From contig NC_090288.1 in assembly GCF_037392515.1 (NCBI RefSeq), forward strand, positions 2,625,501 to 2,689,500: a stretch of 64,000 nt of DNA, given 5' to 3'. Below, in pieces: positions 32,119 through 47,100 of this stretch (the first letter of the stretch is position 1; each line of letters starts with the position of its first letter). Both the position numbers and the translations under genes were made by a program. The notes below the pieces were generated by a model. The model saw only the letters and a program-made list of their open reading frames with translations, ran no database searches and was not told where the DNA came from. This DNA comes from Haliotis asinina. Its lineage: Eukaryota > Mollusca > Gastropoda > Lepetellida > Haliotidae.

Positions 32119-35100
32119 ATGATTTCAACGCTGAGGCATCTTACAAGACGGTCAGGGATTGCATACAGAGTGTTCATTGCACCATCATCAAGCAGTCCAG
32201 CGCAAACACAAGATTCGCTGGAACCGTCTGCTAGTGCTACAGATTCAAAGACTGAAGTCACCTCATCCAAACCTTCAACGAATGTTCCTTTTGCCAAAAA
32301 CCTCTTTCTTGGAAGATTTGATAAAGTGAGTTATTGCAAATTGTTCATCCAGCAAGGGAGGACAGTTGGGGTAGCCCAGATGCAGGGTGATGTCTGGATG
32401 TCTGTAAGGGTAGCCAAGTAGTAAAGCGTTCACTCGTCATTCTGAAGGCTCGGGTTCGATTCCTCAAGTGTGTATGATTATTAAAGCCCTTTTGGTGTCC
32501 GCGGGGTTTGCTTGAATATTGATAAAATCCACATAAAGTATATAACTGATCTGCCTTTAGGGACCTAGGGTCTAGTTCATATGAATAAACTCGTATTCCA
32601 GCCAAGGCCTACATCGAGTTTATACGGCGAGTGCATTTTCTTTGACGCACCTTTCCACAAGAAATTTGAGCGGAACGGTTTAAGGCAAAATCAAGACTGA
32701 AAACCCAACCTATCGACTGATATTTTTGCAGGTTTTGCTAAAACAAACATTCATCGTAAAAGCGGGACACTTACCTCCAACAAAATACACTCATTTTATT
32801 TCTGACAAGTCTTGAAACATATATACACCCCTTGATTGCCGGCCATTGTGGATATGTAAATGAGAGGTTGCTTAAAAAACGGAATCCATGAAAACGGACC
32901 ATGACGCTCTGCAGTAGGCGGGAGGGGAAACGAACCGTTAGTGGTTTATATCATTTTGTGGATGGTACATTTCAGGTTCCGAGATGTCTTGAGACCTACA
33001 ATGTCATTTCTAGATGTTTTTGGTGTTGGATAGGTGTGCATAGTGTTCTTATTATCCAAATGGGAAAGGTTTTTTTTTCAGACATGACATTACCATGGTG
33101 TCACATGTCTCATGCTACTACTTGGATTAAGACTGAAGTTCCTATAACGTTGGAAGCCTAGGGAATAAGTCAGTGGTGAAAATCAGGGTTCGAATTCCAA
33201 TTTGTGAAGTCCATTTCTGGTGTCGCCCGTCTAGATAGTCCTGGAATATCGCTGAACACCGGGGAGTGAAACGGACCTCCATCACTCACTCACTTCAAAT
33301 ACGTAAGGTACACACGCGTGTTATTGGTAACGTATTAGAATATGTGCCATTTACACATGTTTGACACATATTTTCGGAGAGTTATTCACCATCTGCCAAG
33401 CTTTCTAATATGCGACATTTTAGGAAGACTTCTGTATGGGGAAGAACCGTATTATTTCAGTTGACTTTATTAAATACAGTATGGTTCAAAATTATTGAGA
33501 ATAGCTAAAGCATTTCATATTATTAAACGAGAACAAATCAGATAAAATTGAATGTATTGTGAAAGTGAACTGACCTTTTCATGTTGTGTAGGTAACAATT
33601 AAATATTTTATCAAGTCTCCTTGAGCTTCATGGCACAGTCTAAGACGGGTAGGCATACTTCCTATCAGAGAGGTTAGTGTCTTGTGAGTTATGCTGTCCC
33701 AGTATCGGACCACTTCTCTCTTCATGTCTTCAATTTTTGTCAACCCCTTTTGATTCACACATTTCTTCATCATCCCCCAAATGTTCTCAATGGGATTTAA
33801 GTCAGGACTAGATGCAGGAAATGGTAATGCAGTCACATTTTTCTCCTGAAACCACTGCTTGGCATGTTTTGCGGTGTGTTTAGGATCATTATCTTGCTGC
33901 AAAATCCAGTCATTTCCATAAAACACATGTGCACTTGGTAGGAGAAAATTATCTAATATGTTAGTGTAGCGTTGACTTGTCAGATTTCCCTCAAACACAC
34001 ACAGCGGGGTCGTTCCTAATAAGGATATCCCTCCCCATGCATGAAACTTTGGGCTGTATTTAGGTCGTCGATACAACGGTGCTGACGCAGACTTTGTCCA
34101 TATTTTCACATTATTGGGATATACCCATATTGAGCTTTCATCAGTAAAAATCACATTTTCCCAGTCAAAGTTTTCATGTGCCAAACACCACTCAACACGC
34201 CTGTCTTTATGTTCTTGTTTCATGAGAGGAGAAGGAATTCCAGTCTTTTTCTCCCATCCAAGATCAATCAAATTTCTTCTAACTGTGGATTTTGATACAA
34301 CTGTTGATCCCCTTTCTATCAATTCATACCTGATGTTGGAGATGCTTGTCCTTTGCTTTTTAGACGCTAAAATTCCCAGCCGGACGCGATCTGAGAAGTC
34401 CAATTTTCTGGGTCTCCCTGCTCCTTTCTGGTGCCCAAAATCCTTTCCCTCTTTAAAATTCTTCCTAATCCTATATACAGTAGAAAGAGGAGTTCCTGTT
34501 CTCTCTGCCAATGTATTTACATCATCAATTCCTTGATTACACAACTCAAAAATCAACCTTCTTTTAACTTCAGCAGACATTGTTGACAGTGCTGAGGAAA
34601 ATGACGTCTGCTACAAATTCAGGGGAGGTAACTCTAATTGTACTATACTCAGTAGGCCAAGATGAGTTACCTCCCTTATACCATTACTTAGTTTTAAGTA
34701 TCAGTGAATCAGTTGAGGTGTTAAGATAGCTCAAAGTAAGAAGAAAAATTCTCAATAATTATGAACCAGACTATATTTGGTGGACGTCCTGCCCTATCGT
34801 CTATAATGTCCTTCCCCTCTAGCGATAACCTAGCCCCAAGTTAACTGTAAATATACGACCCTTCCTCCATTAAACAGTGATGCGTATAATTAGTTATTAT
34901 GTTTATATAGTTGTATGTATGGATATGAATCTAAGAATGTTATGTGTAATTAGTGCTCAAATAATTCTCGGTACTTGATGTTATGTTTATAGAGCTATAT
35001 ATGTGTGGATGTGAACGTATGATGTTTACGTCGTTTCGTGAAACTGTAGCTGTGGTATTTAGGAGACATCTTGCATGTACCATGTCCCCGCTTAACCACC

Positions 35101-38100
35101 TCCGACTTGTATTTACTGAAGCGTAATTAAAAACGTTTTTCGTTGTGTTAGTTTTGTTTAGTCAATTGTTGGGCCTCCCCTGTTAACTTTCTGGGAGAGG
35201 GATTTGAAGTGAATGTGCCCGCATATGAAACACTATCAAATTATTCTTGATGAAATACAATCCCAAGAGCGTGTGTCATACAGTTTTTCTTGTCTTGGAA
35301 ATACATTCACCGATTTGTTGAATATGTCTTCTTTCGGCGTCATGTAACTTGCGTAATGGCGCCATTCTATTACTGAAGGATAGGATATTGTATGGTGTAG
35401 ACATGTAGAACGTAGAGGAAATGAAACATTTGAATGAATCAGTGAAGAAATCCTAATTTGGAAATATGTCAACTTTACAAAGTGCATGAAAGTGAAAACT
35501 GTCATCTCGTAAGACCCACTATGTATCCTACACGCACACTGCCATTATGATAATGGTGTAGAATTATAATTACTTACAGTGATTCATTTCGTTTTAGAGT
35601 AATCAATGTAATTTTAAGAGTTCAGTGAATGGTGCGATGATATGTGGGATCCTGAAATGTCTACAAACGATGAAGAAATGCCTTAAGTTCGTTTCCCCGC
35701 AACCACAGTCAATTTATTGCTAACCGTTTTAGTGGGATTCCACTTTTTGCTTAACCAATCAAAATGTCCGTCAAGTGGTGAAAAACGGGGGGTGGTTCTG
35801 TATCAGGGCTTATATAAAATAAAGTGAATGGATGTTAGTGGATGTAAGTATGCCATTTTGAAAATGAGTGTTTGCTTTAGCAATCCGTGCACCTGTTCTA
35901 GTCGATAGGCTGGATTTTTGCCTTAAACCGCTGTACATATCTGTACAGCGCACTGTGCGTCAAAGAAAATTCACTCGCCGGCTAGACGTCGAGCACACCT
36001 TGGTATAGTGCGAAGTCGTCTAGTTATATGCTGGACTACCTAGGGTCATGATGTTTGGTCCAGCAATGAAAACATTACCAACTGATGGCCCTTCATCCAC
36101 TAGTGTCATGTAATAACTGTTAGACCTTATCAGAACTATGATATTGGAATAAGTTAAAGCCAACTTGAGCAATGGGCAGTGTTTTTCTTACCAGACTTTG
36201 TGAAAGTCCCGGGGTACAATAGTCTTCAGCAACCCATGCTTGCCATAAAAGGCAACTGTGCTTGTTGTAAGAGGCGAGTAACGGGATCGGGTGGTCAGAC
36301 TCGCTGACTTGGTTGAGACATGTCTTCGGTTCCCAATTGCGTAGATCGATGCTCATGTTGTTGATCACTGGATTGTCTGTTCCAGACTCAGTTATTTACA
36401 GACCGCCCCCATATAGCTGGAATATTGCTGAGTGCAGCGTAAAACTAAACTCACTCACTCACTACTAGAATTTGTAACAAAGAAACCATTATCTTCCATA
36501 TCTTCCATGGTTTACTTGATTGCATCCTCGATATCTCCAGGGTACATGTTCCGATCAGCTAGGCCGCCATTATAACCGAGCTTGCCAGTATCAACAAAGG
36601 TAGTGGTCGCAACTGCGAAGGTTTACTGGCAGTGCGACTCAGATTTGGGGGAAACAGACCAATTTATATGCAAGAACTCCTACTTCCTCTCTCAGAGAAC
36701 CTCTGCATAGTTTGTGTTGTCAAGTTTAATCTGTTATATAATTGAGAAAGTGAAAGTGAGTCAAGATTGGTTCGCTCAACTTCCCAGCATAGACACCTGA
36801 TTGGATAAAAAGCCAGCCAAGGGAGGGAATAAATTTATTGGGCTGAGCTGTAGATGTGTCTTATTGGAACGTATACACTGGGGATATCGAGGATGACTTG
36901 ATTGGGGCCTTGCAGTCATGTAGATATCACTTACATATACCTTTAACAAAAAGAAGGGGTATTTAATAAAATCTGTCACAACTACTGTTTCTTTATCTCA
37001 AAATAAGTTAAACAGTGTTACAGTGACATGTTGTTAAGGTTTTCATTAGTTGTTGAAGAATTGCCTTAGATGTGTTTGGCAACTGTCTAAAGCGCCCTAC
37101 CGTCCATTACATCCTTCATATTATTTTTACAATCCACTCACATAATTTGTGAATTCAACTCATTATTAGCTATCACCATCCAAAGAAATGAACCAGCACA
37201 TACAGACAATGAAAGGGAGACAATCTGCTGTTCTTTCAGGATGTGTTGGTTTACCCTGAAATAGCAGACAAAGAAGAATGGGATGATTTGAATCAGATGC
37301 TGCATCCTATCGAGCGATTTTTTGATGAAGGAGGTAATAGTCTTAGCTTTCATCATTATTAAGAGATTCAGAGGTATGGAACCATTCATAATTTATGGCT
37401 AGTGGGAGTGGTGGTGATTTTAAAAGGGGAAGCAGCAATTTTGTACATGTGTTCTGCAAAAAATATCATGTGTAACATAGTGTCATTGGGGTGTCATTGA
37501 TTTTGGGGATGGAGTGTCATTCACATTGTACATACCTATCCATAAAAATCTATATTTTTGCTTTACTTTGAACACTAACACAGGAAGTGCAAAGTTCAGT
37601 ATAGTTCATATGTTTAAGAACTTCAACTTATTCCTTCCAAGCTATTTTCATGAACAAAATGGGTGGGAAAATGTTTTGCATAAAATACTTTCCATATTTT
37701 TTATTCAGTGAAAAATATTTTCTGAACAAACAAAACCACATGTATTTGTATTCTAATTTTTCAAATTGGAGCATACATACTTTATTGTGTTTTCAAATAT
37801 ATGTTGTGTGGGGTCACAACCCAGATGTCTTATTTTTCTAGTTGATTCAAGAGCCATTGATACAAATGCGCAAATCCCCGAGGAAACTATGCAGCAGTTG
37901 AAGGACCTCGGCCTGTTTGGTCAGCAAATTCCACAGGAATATGGTAAGAAGCCACAAGCATGCTAGAACAATATTTGTTCAATATGTGAGAATGTAAGCT
38001 TTCTTCTCTGAACATGTTGAAATAACCAAACTGAGGAACCTGGGTCAGACAGTCCAGTGATCAACAGCATGAGCATCAATCTGCGCAGTTGGGAACCGAC

Positions 38101-41100
38101 AACATGTCAAGCAAGTCAGTTGACCACCCAATCGCATTAGTCACCTCTTATGACAAGCATAGGTTACTGAAAACGAATAATCTAACCTGGACCTTTGCCC
38201 GAGTCACTGCATTCATTTTAGCTAAACCATGCTACATTTTATTGAAATAAATGCTTTTGAGCAGATGGGGTGTTTCATATACTCAAGGGAAAGATTTGTT
38301 GTCATTTTGATCACCTTCATATATCAATGCCTTGAAATATGAGTTATTTCACTCACATTATGATACAATAATATTGTGTGTGGTCTTGTGCATAAAGCCA
38401 CTTGAAGTAATGCAATGTTGGTCAAGGAGCATCTTTGGATGGGTGACAATGTATGGCCACTTTAGTCCCGAAAGTTTAGCAGCCTGACTCCTGAGAGTTT
38501 GACAGCTTGACTCCTGAGTGTTTCTGGGACTTCTGTCTTGTCCCACAGTAAAGCACACTTGTCGACTCACCATTGGCAAGTGTTTGATCTCATTTGCCTC
38601 TGTTCACCCAGCAGAAAATGGTGAGATGTCAAAAGACAATTAACCTTACAGCACCTCACAAGTACCTTTGGTTTTCGTTGGAATAATGTTTGCCTTGCTG
38701 CTCCTTGCAGTGTGGAGCTCAGCGCTGTATAAGTGGTTTTATTATCATGATTATCATTATTAAATTTAGCTGTGTAATACCAGTAGCTTCGGTTCAAACA
38801 TATTTAAAACACAATGCAAGTAAGACTATATTTAGTCTCACTGCCATCTAACCAAGATGTTAAAGGCATTACCAGTCATCACTGAAATGTAATTTGAATG
38901 AACATGTTGTTATAGGCACTGATCAGTTAGCTTTTTCCCTCAGGTGGACTGGGACTGAATGCAACTAAATTTGCCAGAATAGCTGAGATAACATCACAAG
39001 ATGGTGGTATTGCTGTTACTCTGGCTGCCCACCAGTCAATTGGCCTCAAGGTAAAACCAAATAATAATATCAATGAGTGTATGTACAACACACAGATTCC
39101 ACACACCACATGTCCCATTCATCCACTCATGTGAGGTACTGGACAGAGTTGAATCTGCCTTCAGCCCATGATTGTTGTTTTTGGACTGGCATGATACAGA
39201 CTGAACTCATGTTAGCTGTCAACACTGTTCTGATATATGTTGGTCTTATGGTGTCCCAATACACTGCTATGGTATATACTGTTCTAATTGTAGCCCTAAT
39301 TCTGTAATGATATACAGTGGACTCTGTCAATACCAGCAACACTCTGGACCAAATAAAAATGCCGGTTTTGACAAAGTGCCGCTATTGTGCCTCATGACTC
39401 TGGCGCACACCGGAAGTCGTACTGCCTCGTTAGCATTAAGAATATGTATGTATGATGTTAACCAGCCATCTGATGCCTTAAAGTCATTAATGTCTAAATG
39501 TTGAGCAAACTGAACAGCTGTTTCTTTAAGAATAGGACCTGAAATTGGCAGGATTTTACTTCATGCTGCCACAAACCAATCATATGTCGTGGTGTTGATC
39601 TTGTCAAATTTACTGTTCTCCAACACACGCTTAGCTTGATCATTCATGTTAATTTCAAACTTCTTAATGTATTCACCTCTCCTCTGTCAGACACAGACAC
39701 AGTCTCTCTGCCGATTCTATATGTTGGTAGTAATGCTTTCTGTGTGGGTCGAGGTGTTTTATCAAAATTTTCTATCAACTCACATCTTGCATGTTTTGCA
39801 AGCCGAGACATTTTGGCAATACCTACTGTTACAATATTGACATTATATGATTTTACCCTAAATATCCTCTAATTACTCTATGTAAGTGACACGTACCACT
39901 CACTAGTTAACAAGATCCTGATTGACATTTCTGAGTAATCTTGGGAAATGCGTTGTTACATTGTTTACAGTCAAACTGCCCACTATTCATCACTCTATGT
40001 AAGGGACATGTATCACTCACTAATTAACAAGATACTAACTGACACTTTCCATTTCAGAATAACCTTGGGTAGTAACCGCAAATTGTGTTATTACATCATT
40101 TGGTCCTAATTGCATTTCATGTGCCGGTTTTTACGGATTAGTTTTCATAACAATTTGTTTGTTGGGACTAAAAAACAATGCCAATATCTGGATGAGACGG
40201 AAGCCGATGTTTGTGGATGTTTCTATATCATAATTAAGTGCATTCCTGTCGGGACTGAAACTTTGTGCTCCTGTAGACAGAATGCCAGTGTTTACAGAGG
40301 CCAATATTGCCAGAGTCCACTGTATATTGTTTTCATGATTGCCCGAAACACTGTCATGGTATATATCTTGGTCTAATACTATCCCTAGACACTGTTGTGA
40401 TACATATTAGTCTAATAGTAGCCATAAGCATGGCCATGATATATATTAGTCTAATAGTAGCCTTAAGCATGGCCATGATATATATTAGTCTAATAGTAGC
40501 CATAAGCATGGCCATGATATATATTGGTCTAATAGTAGCCATTAGCAGGGTTCACGGTTGGGATATATATTGGTATAAACCTTATCACTGTCAGGATGTA
40601 TACTGGTCTTATACTATCCCTAAACACTGTCTTCATACGTATAGGTCTGAGAGGAGTCCTAAACTTGGTCATGATTTATCCTGGTCTAATACTTACCCTA
40701 AACACTGTCATGATCTATATTGTTCTAATAGTAGTTCTAAACTCGGTCATGATATACATTGTTCTAATACTATCCCTGTTGACTTCCATATTATATTGGT
40801 CTAATAGTAAACCAAACACTGTCATGGTATATACATATTGTTCGTGTGACCCTAAACGCTCTTATATTAGACATGTATACTGGTCCTATGATAGCCCTAA
40901 ACACAGGCAGTACAAAAGATACATGGACATGCTTGTATATTTCTGGAAGAGTGCGATATTCTTGAACACAGTGTGAAACCCAATTCACATCAGTGCTATT
41001 TTCGGTTTGACTCATGTGTTCCCTGTAGTAACATCCATGATTTAGGTGTACAATTCATCATATCTTGTTGGCCTTGTGAGTGTTGTCCTCCTGTTCTGAT

Positions 41101-44100
41101 GTCAGGTGGAGACCATGATATAAGACAACCATGTGGTACTTGTAGGGAATCTTGATTGCTGGTACCGAGGAGCAAAAGCAGAAGTACCTCCCTCGTCTGG
41201 CCACTGGAGAACACGTAGCCGCCTTCTGCCTCACGGAGCCCTCCAGGTAGTTCCATGATAACAACACTAGTTCTTTCAGCATTTTCAGGCAAAAAATATG
41301 ATCAGGCAAAAAATGTGATCATCAATAAAGTTTTCACCAATCAAGCTGATGTTGAGGTTTCACTAACATGTTGAGACTTTGTAGGAAACTATGTTTAAAA
41401 TATTTCATGGGGGAATCTTTAAGAATGGATGAATATCATTGTTGCTTTAGATATTTCAACAGTTGGAGCAATAATTATTAGTCCAAGAGCGTATCTTCAT
41501 TTAGTGAAATTGTACCTTTGTACTTGTAGCTCAAATGGAATTCCAATGGAACTGAATTTTGAGGCCAACTTTTCCAGTGATATGTTTGCTCCAGCAGTAA
41601 CTAATCTCATGTAGCTAAGCATGGCTGACAGATGTGTAGATATACTGAAAATAGAGGCCATTGTCTTATTGAATGAACCTTGCATACTGAATACATCAAT
41701 CACTGGCACTGGGTCTTTTGCATTCATGTAAAGTTGTGTTTGAGAACAGTTGCCATGGTAACATTTCTCCTTCCAGTGGCAGTGACGCAGCTTCCATCCA
41801 GTCCCGTGCCATTCTGTCTGATGATGGCAAATTCTTTCACCTCACTGGGAGTAAGATCTGGATCTCTAATGGAGGAATTGCAGACATCTTTACTGTTTTC
41901 GCAAAAACAGAAGTCACAGACAGTCAAGTGGGTTTTAATGTTAAACTTGACACTGAACAGTTTCTGAAATGGGTTTCCCATACACTCCGCAGTTGGAACT
42001 TATCATGACTTTCAAGCTATCCATCAATCATATTTCAAGTAGAATTAGGATCTTGGCCGAGCAGTTTGGGTAACAAATCATACTACATGATTGGAAGGGG
42101 GTTACTCCCACATAACCCAAGCAGTCACTTCTGGTGCTGGACACAGTTACTTCCCTTGGGTAGGTCAGACACTACTGATTGTAGGTTCAAATCTCCCTGA
42201 TTTTGTTGTCAGTTCTTTTCAAAATACATCCTCCTTGGGGTATATTTAATCACTTTTGTGTCCATTACAAATCCTACAACAGTTGTAACTATTTTCTTAA
42301 TAAAAGACGTCTAGAGTTACCTGCTCTTGCCCATAAAGGGCCCTTGTTGGGCCCTGTTGTGACAAGACAGAAACAAGGTTTTTGTTTTGTAAATCTTTTA
42401 TTAAAAAATATAGTTACATTGGTCGTAAGATATTTAATGGGCATAAAAATGCTTATATGTACCCTAAAGAATTCCTAACCTCTGCAGGTTTGTATAATAC
42501 TGTCAGAAGCAGCATCCAACTCCACACTTACACAGGATGTTGTGTGTTTTTGAACGAAATATCCACAGTGCCTCAGGCTGATTCCTGTAAATGCATGAAT
42601 GTAGCATCATGCATCACGAATGTTTTTGTGATGCATGGAACATGTTGCTAAGCTCTGTATCCTTGTTTGGGAACTCTCAGACTTTAGTCAATTCACACCA
42701 GATTGTCAGTCATACATACTGAATGTTGAATGTTGAACATGCTTCTTTGAGGATTGTGCACATTATAGCACGACTGGTTTTTCCTAACATTGCAAACAGT
42801 TTCTGTCAGTACAGAGGACTTATGTGTCCCACAGCTGAAGGGTAGAAAACTACGAGTGCATGTTTATTTTATTTAGGTTTCGTGTCTGTAAGTTTCTGTT
42901 AGTATAAAATTTTATAAGAAATCTTAAGTTCTTGTGACTGGGGATCTGTTCCAGTGAATAATCCAACTTTGATCAGTCAGTCATAGCGCTATGATCACAT
43001 CGTGCTACCATCTCCCATTAACAATTCATAAAGCCAAATTTGGACATGTTTATAAGGTCAAATGCAACGTAAAACACAACTTTGCAGATTCAGATATCTT
43101 TCCGTATGCATTTACCAAAACAAATCATCAAAAATGCCACTTCAATCTATAAAGTTGACAAAGAGTGTGATGTTAAAAAGTCCCATGAAATCGGAGTTCA
43201 AACAATTCACTGATTTTCCCCCAGTGCAGGGTGAAAAAGTGGTTTGAAAAGCTGTGCTGCGCTGTGCTCATAACGCATGCGCAGTGAATGGGTTCGCGGA
43301 GCTTCAAACAGTATGCCTGCCCTGGAGTATGAGGTCATGGCCAGTAGTCTAATCTTGGTTGTGTTCACAAACAAGTAAATAATCTACTTGCTACATAAAA
43401 AAACAAAAAAATGTTGATTGTGATAAGCAGACTCTGTCACAGACGAAACACAATGTCTGGTTTATTGAGCCTTATATGTCTGTCTGTCTCCTAATGACAA
43501 TATGGAATGCACAACTTCAATCACTGACCAGATGCAGTTATCACCTGTTAGGCTTATATGCCATAAACAGAAAAAATGAGCCAGCCAATGAAAAGATTTC
43601 ATTATACTTGAATGCACACCCAACAGTATCCTGGGTCCGTCGATTCAAGCGTAGTAGACCCAAGTACAAAATATTGAACTTTTGATTTGCGATAATACAC
43701 TTGTAATTTTGTTTATTCGGTTTTTTCTTTATCAGCAATGCATTTTATATATCATGAACAAGTGATAACTGTATTTTGATTATGTTGATTTTTTGGTTGC
43801 ATGTGACCTTTAAGTTTCTCCAATGCCACAGGGTGAGAAGACAGACAAAGTGACTGCCTTCATTGTGGAGAGAGATTTTGGTGGTGTTACAAGCGGCAAG
43901 CCTGAAGACAAGCTTGGAATCAGGGGATCAAACAGTAAGTGTGATCTGTGCTCTAAAGTTCTACCAGTCTGAAACTATGACTCACTCTCACCTGACTTCC
44001 TGTAACTTGGGGTACATCGTTCTAGCCAAGGACTAATCATAAGGCTGAGAAAATATAAAGGATAAACAACACAAAGATCACTTCTTGGAAAAGCAACTGT

Positions 44101-47100
44101 AGAGCTACAACCATCTTGAACTTGCTAAATTTACATATTTTACACCTGCAGCCAAACACTGGTTAATGAAGTGTATCTCCATTAATATAAGGTATTTCAA
44201 ACCAGCAGCCAAACACTTGTTGTTGAAATGTCTCCTTATCTGTTAAACACCCTTTTTCACTTTGTTCTTTTCTGTCATGGAATGGTATGTGTGATAATTT
44301 CATGTCCCAACCTTTCATTTCCTCATTTGCTACCTTCCAGTTTGGGTTATAAATAATCCTCACCAAGCCATGCTAGTCAAACGAGTTGCCGGTCACAATG
44401 CGTGTTCTCCAAATTGCTTAAATTGATGCTCATGATACCAACCACTGGATTTTCTGGTCCAAGCTTGATTATCTACAGAACAACATCACATAAATGTAGT
44501 GTTAAACTTCAAACAAAACTTACTTCATTTCAGCGTGTGAAGTTCACTTTGACAACACCCCTGTTCCTGTAGAGAATGTGTTGGGGGAAGTGGGAGGAGG
44601 GTTCAAGGCAAGTGTGTCAAGTTAATTCTGAAGGTCGTCATCATATTGTACAGATCCTTTATCAGGAAGGGTGTTATTTATAACCTGTAGCAGTGTATGA
44701 ACACGATGATACAGTATTGTGTCATGATTCAAGGTTCACAAGACAATGCATCAACCACTGAATACATGTGAAGCGTCTGTTACAAGTTATACTTGTGCAG
44801 AAATGTGTAATAACAGAAGCTGTTCAACAACGAGCTTCTGCAGGTTCTCTAGCCTTCCAGAGTTGGCTATCAATATTATTACCACAGCACCATGTAGTCT
44901 ATATGTTTCTGTCCTACAATGTTCCGTCCTTTTTAATTTGTAAACCACAAATGATTCAAGATTAAGATTCAAGAGCCGAAAGAAAGAATAGCAACTAAAG
45001 TTGTACTAATGTATCATCAATTCATAAATTGTATCACACCCTTTGTATCAATGTGTATCAAATCACAACTGCACCACATCATTACACAGATAACTAAATG
45101 TGCTCTACATTACCTCATACATTACCGATGTATGATCTCCTTTAAAGATGGCCATGAACATCCTCAACAGTGGCAGATTTAGCATGGGCAGCTCTGGAGC
45201 TGGCATACTCAAGAAAGTTATTGGTGATGTATTATTTACACTTGTTTATCAACTATTCTTTGAAAAGGGTACGAGGTGGTTTTGTTGGAATCAGGGTTTT
45301 CCTGTTTAGTTCTCCTGTGATTAAAATATGGTCAACATTTACTGCTATGAAGTTCAGATCTATAGATGTTGGCCTGTACACATGTTTCAGTGGTTTTGTG
45401 CAGCAGACTTTTATTTATCTCTTGAAAGTTATGAACAGGTTCTTAACAGAACTATTCTGAAACATTATGAATAGAATTATGTGTATTAAGAACAGCAGTT
45501 ACATGTGAGGAAATACTCAAATCCTAAAATGATAACTTTAAGCCACAATTATAAGCATTTTGCATTGATAGTTGCTCATATTGGATGTTGCTGTGGTATA
45601 AAACAATATTCACGGCTTGCTCTCCTCCAGGCTGGACAGCAGAACATGCAGCTACCAGGTCTCAGTTTGGCCGGAAGCTGGCAGAGTTTGGATTGATTCA
45701 GGTACTGCATTCACATCTCCTGCTACTCCAGTATCATCCTGTAACATATAACAGTAAAATATAACAGTATTTTGCTGTATAACACGGTATCATGCCATAT
45801 AACAATGCTTTGGAGTATAATACAGTATCATGCTGTATATATGTTCTAGAAACTTTAACACTATAGTACAATACAGTACCATGCAGTATGAAAGGTATAA
45901 CAACGCATCCTTCATTATAACACAGTACCATGTGTAATACTGTAGTTTAGCATGCAGGTTAAAGGGGCACTGATGCGGAGCGAATAATGTTTCTCGCCAA
46001 CGGTCTATTTACGGAACCAAACTGCAAATTGGTCAGCGCCCGCTCCTTCGACCGTGACGGACAAAGGAACTGGGCTCCTGTCCATATTAGCCGAATTTCT
46101 TCACCCGAAAGAGTCAGGAGGCCGGATGCCCATCATATGCCATTATTTAAAAATATCCATGGTATTCCTTGTCTGATCGTAACAAAATATCCCAGCAGTG
46201 TCGTTTTTTTCGGACGCTTGGATGGTATAGTTACTCAATTTGATCCTATTTCTGTGTTTTTAACCTCGATATTTAATCATGTTACATGAAAATATGATGC
46301 TTGGATGGTATAGTTAGTCAATTTTATCCTGTTTCTCTGTTTTTAACCTCGATATTCAATCATGTTACATGAAAACATGATGTCTACAGGCACGTAGCAA
46401 GCCATTTGTTTCACTCCGGAAGATTGCAAAGCTTCATATTTAGGTAGTTTTGAGTGTTGGTTCAGCTGTGATAGCAAATATCATACGTAAATTTTGGTAG
46501 CTATGGTAGCTACAATGGTTTATTATTTATGATAATAAAAACACACAGTTGATTTATTTGAATTCGCTTTTGATTTCACTTTGCCTTTGGTAGAGAAATC
46601 TGAAAATTTTCTTACGTCAAAAAACCCCCTTATTTCACCTATTTACCCAAGTACACAGCAAATGCCTGTATGTATTACTTATGTAACGAAATTCCGTTGG
46701 TATTCTCAAAACAGTTTCGGCCCATAAGTGTTTTCAGGCTGCATGCGACACAGAGATTACATCTTCCTTGCTGTAACTCGCGTTTGATGGTGTAAACCTA
46801 CACGTGTTATTTGTCATCATTCTCTGGATGGTCAATTAATGAATTCATAACAGGTATAATTAGTAGTAACAACACTCAGGTTACTCAACAAAGGTTCCCA
46901 TTTGGCATTTCTCCTGTCTGGAGTAAATACTCAACATTATAAATTAAGGTCTGTAATGGCAAATGTATTGTATGTTATGTAATATGTGCTTGTAAGTGAT
47001 GCAAGAGGGTTTATCAGCTGAGTTACAAAAACAAACATCGATCAAAAGATTAACCGATAACACACTGACTGATTAATTACTTTTGTCAAAAGGTAGTGTG

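Larger units (their letters stand above)
32602..36003. mobile_element. 3.4-kb inverted-repeat element in ACAD9 intron 1
   Basis: Long imperfect inverted repeats begin CCAAGG (32602) and end CCTTGG (36003). They share CGGCGAGTG-ATTTTCTTTG, GGTTTAAGGCAAAA, CCTATCGACT and AACA-TCAT over about 150 bp. No own transposase is seen, so it is non-autonomous. A SINE (about 33130-33300) and an intact Tc1-like transposon (33477-34772) are nested inside. The family is unknown. Confidence 0.65.

Noticed and set aside
45987-46289. 100-codon plus-strand frame inside the TTAA element
   Set aside because: It is not transposase-like and overlaps a non-coding tandem duplication.
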